DNA from: JBCCGI01 sp039029355
Lineage (GTDB): Bacteria; Planctomycetota; UBA1135; GCA-002686595
Assembly (NCBI GenBank): GCA_039029355.1
Contig: JBCCGI010000173.1
Coordinates: 1 to 6,532, forward strand
Length of the DNA: 6,532 nt
Reading direction: 5' to 3'
The notes below the pieces were generated by a model. That model worked only from the letters and a program-made list of their open reading frames with translations. It was not told where the DNA came from and did no database searches. Every line of letters starts with the position of its first letter. Within the stretch, counting starts at the first letter, position 1. The translations under genes and the position numbers were made by a program. Below, in pieces: positions 5,063-6,532 of the stretch.

Positions 5063-5953
5063 CTACGATCCCAGCGCCGTGCGGTGCACCAGGATGCGGC
5101 GGCGCAGGTCCGCCTCGGGCAGCGGCTGCTGCCGGTGTCCCTTCAGCAGCTCGGCCGGCATGCGGATCGACGTCTGCACCTCGCCCACGCTGCGCTGCGA
5201 GGACTGCTCCAAGAGCGGCGCCCAGGGGTCGGTCACCGTGTCGCCGAACAGGCTGGTGTCCACGGTGCGCTGGGCCCCGCTGATGTGAAGCAGCACGGTC
5301 AACGACTCGCCGTCCGCCAAGCCCAGGCGGCTGGCGTGGCGGGCGAGCAGCTTCACCACGGTGTCCTCGGCGTTCGTGCGCGCCTCCTCGCTGAGCTTCC
5401 ACTCGACGTCACCCGCCTGCACGACGTTCCAAAGGAACGAGTCCGCGCGCGCCGAGACCCGGGCCCACTCCATCGCGGGGTCGAGCGGGTCGTCTTCGCC
5501 GCGCACCTCGCGCTCCACGCGCGACCAGGCGTCGTCCTCGGGCGGGGCCGTGCCCTCGCTCTCGACCGTGGCGTCGACCACCGGGATGACCGGCAGCGCG
5601 AGGTCGAGCGTGAGGACCGCGCCCAGCCCGGGCACGTAGAAGCCGCGCGAGTGGCGGACCATCGAGTCGCCCTTTATGCGCGGGTCGATGCTCTGCAGGA
5701 ACTTCAGCTCGATGACCTCGGTGCTGGTGACCCTCCAGGTCGGCGGCACCGTCCCGTCGACCGGCGCGGCCGGGTGCTCCAGCGCGTCGGCCAGCAGGCG
5801 GCGGAGGATCTCGACGTCCTCGTGGCACTCGGACTCCCCCGAGCCGGTCACCCGGATCGGAGGGGACGAGAGCTCCTGGGGCGTGGAGACGACGGGGAGC
5901 ACCAGCGCGAGGCCGGCGACGACCGAGCCGGAGACAAGGGTAAGTGCGTTCAT
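5063..5953 (-). CDS. Exported hypothetical protein, probable partner of the upstream anti-sigma-like gene
   Basis: I cannot assign this 296-residue protein to a named family. Residues 1-24 (MNALTLVSGSVVAGLALVLP, then VVST) are a signal peptide or anchor lacking a strong positive n-region. The mature part starts with a helix (ECHEDVEILRRLLADALEH, 42-60), then RGFYVPGLGAVLTLDLALPV (103-122), a Gly/Pro-containing beta motif that I associate loosely with uncharacterised exported proteins encoded beside sigma/anti-sigma genes. An acidic linker (130-160) and a helical region (160-212) follow, then the beta strand LTVLLHISG (218-226) and a charged C-terminal tail. No catalytic residues are evident. 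It follows the anti-sigma-like gene by 49 bases on the same strand. A Shine-Dalgarno AAGG at 5962-5965 supports the start. A TACAAA hexamer at 5983-5988 could give it its own promoter, but co-transcription is also plausible. It may sense or buffer an envelope signal; this is inference from context. Confidence 0.65.
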   Translation of the reverse strand: MNALTLVSGSVVAGLALVLPVVSTPQELSSPPIRVTGSGESECHEDVEILRRLLADALEHPAAPVDGTVPPTWRVTSTEVIELKFLQSIDPRIKGDSMVRHSRGFYVPGLGAVLTLDLALPVIPVVDATVESEGTAPPEDDAWSRVEREVRGEDDPLDPAMEWARVSARADSFLWNVVQAGDVEWKLSEEARTNAEDTVVKLLARHASRLGLADGESLTVLLHISGAQRTVDTSLFGDTVTDPWAPLLEQSSQRSVGEVQTSIRMPAELLKGHRQQPLPEADLRRRILVHRTALGS

Positions 5954-5961
5954 GGTTTCTG

Positions 5962-5965
5962 CCTT
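5962..5965 (-). promoter_or_regulatory. Ribosome binding site of the exported hypothetical gene
   Basis: AAGG on the minus strand, 8 bases before the ATG at 5953, supports that start codon. Confidence 0.45.
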
Positions 5966-6002
5966 GGGAAAGCGAGTCCGGGTTTGTAGATCGGATCGTG
6001 TT

Positions 6003-6532
6003 CTAGCGGTTCGGGACGTCGTCCGAACGGGCGACGTAGGACGCGAGCTCGACCATCGCTTCGCGCGTCCTTTGGTCCTCCCGCGCCGCGCTGCGCGAGA
6101 GCGTGTCGATCAGCGAGAGCAAGAGCGTGCGGTCCTCGGTACGCGCCTCGGACAGGGCGGCGGCAAGCCGCAGACCACGCTCCTCAGCGGCGAGCTCGTG
6201 CGCGTCGAGCTCCGCGCGCTGGTCTTCGAGGCCGCGCGCTAGCAGCTCCTCGACGCGTCGCGTGAGCCCGGTGAGCCGGTCGGCCGGTTCGGCCTCCGCG
6301 CGCGGCTCGACGGCGGCTCCCGGCAGGCGCAGCGAGAACGCGAGCGCGCCGTCCGTCAGGCTCAGCTCGGGCCGGACCGCGCCCGCGAGGAGCGCCGCCG
6401 CGAAGCCCGCCGCGGCCGCGAGCACCGCGACCCTGCGCCGGCGTGCGGGCGCAACCGCCGGCCGTGGCGTCGGCGCCGCCCCGCCCGCCCGGCGCATGGT
6501 CTCGCGCGCCAGGTCGCGCGCGTCCGCCGGGT
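6003..6532 (-). CDS. Putative anti-sigma factor, C-terminal part (gene continues past the right edge)
   Basis: The frame is open to the window edge, giving 175 residues. The first visible residues, PADARDLARETMRRA, read as the end of a cytoplasmic domain, so the ATG at 6497 is probably internal. After a Pro/Arg-rich linker and an RRRR stop-transfer-like cluster comes one transmembrane segment (about 33-52 of the visible part, VAVLAAAAGFAAALLAGAV). Then comes a short segment, ELSLTDGALAFSLRLP, and a long charged helix with heptad-like spacing (about 85-165), probably a periplasmic coiled coil. This order (cytoplasmic head, one membrane pass, short beta segment, coiled coil) resembles zinc-finger anti-sigma factors that hold ECF sigma factors. 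The diagnostic HxxxCxxC zinc-binding motif would lie outside the window, so the call rests on architecture alone. An ECF sigma gene just upstream would support it. The 49-base gap to the next gene suggests an operon. Confidence 0.55.
   Translation of the reverse strand, partial: PADARDLARETMRRAGGAAPTPRPAVAPARRRRVAVLAAAAGFAAALLAGAVRPELSLTDGALAFSLRLPGAAVEPRAEAEPADRLTGLTRRVEELLARGLEDQRAELDAHELAAEERGLRLAAALSEARTEDRTLLLSLIDTLSRSAAREDQRTREAMVELASYVARSDDVPNR

Noticed and set aside
3926..5989. A 687-codon plus-strand open frame antisense to the sulfatase-fold and exported hypothetical genes.
   Set aside because: Its product is Arg/Val/His/Leu-rich with no motifs, and it crosses two well-supported genes and a structured spacer. 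It results from high GC, which depletes stop codons in the antisense frame.
6003..6497. Treating the ATG at 6497 as the true start of a small membrane protein.
   Set aside because: The frame continues upstream to the window edge with protein-like sequence (PADARDLARET), so this ATG is most likely internal.
1..6532. tRNA genes, CRISPR repeats, transposase genes or toxin-antitoxin pairs.
   Set aside because: No cloverleaf-like sequence, regularly spaced direct repeats, transposase motifs or small overlapping gene pair was seen on either strand.

Overview
The window is very GC-rich. It codes mostly for exported or membrane-anchored proteins: two alkaline-phosphatase-superfamily lipoproteins, small secreted proteins, and an anti-sigma-like membrane protein. 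This mix, with a TPR protein divergent from a phosphodiesterase, is typical of Planctomycetota and also occurs in some Myxococcota-like lineages. I infer a planctomycete-like bacterium, with moderate confidence, from gene content and base composition only.

Layout. (1) 1-378, minus strand: the N-terminus of an exported TPR protein. Around 76-83 it is joined out of frame to a piece of the GTPase domain of selenocysteine elongation factor SelB. The join looks chimeric, either a rearrangement or an assembly join near a contig end. (2) 379-467: a compact divergent promoter region. (3) 468-1841, plus: a type I phosphodiesterase/nucleotide pyrophosphatase-like lipoprotein. (4) 1842-2046: a gap with three inverted repeats. 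(5) 2047-2784, plus: an unrecognised membrane-anchored protein. (6) 2903-3373, plus: a small secreted protein with 11 cysteines. (7) 3419-4885, minus, convergent with the previous genes: a sulfatase-fold lipoprotein with Thr where sulfatases carry the formylglycine-forming Cys. (8) 4886-5062: a structured spacer with a 12-bp-arm stem-loop and a 14-bp palindrome at the sulfatase-like gene's promoter. (9) 5063-5953, minus: an unrecognised exported protein. (10) 6003 to the right edge, minus: the C-terminal part of a single-pass protein that looks like an anti-sigma factor.

How the genes may work together. The two phosphatase-superfamily lipoproteins probably act outside the cytoplasmic membrane on phospho- or sulfo-esters or polymer linkages, but their substrates cannot be read from sequence. 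Genes 10 and 9 are probably co-transcribed, with an ECF-type sigma factor gene expected just beyond the right edge. No tRNA, rRNA, CRISPR array or insertion sequence is visible. I do not see a clear new multi-gene system. The items most worth checking are the SelB/TPR junction, the missing formylglycine Cys, the structured spacer at 4886-5062 and the Cys-rich secreted protein.
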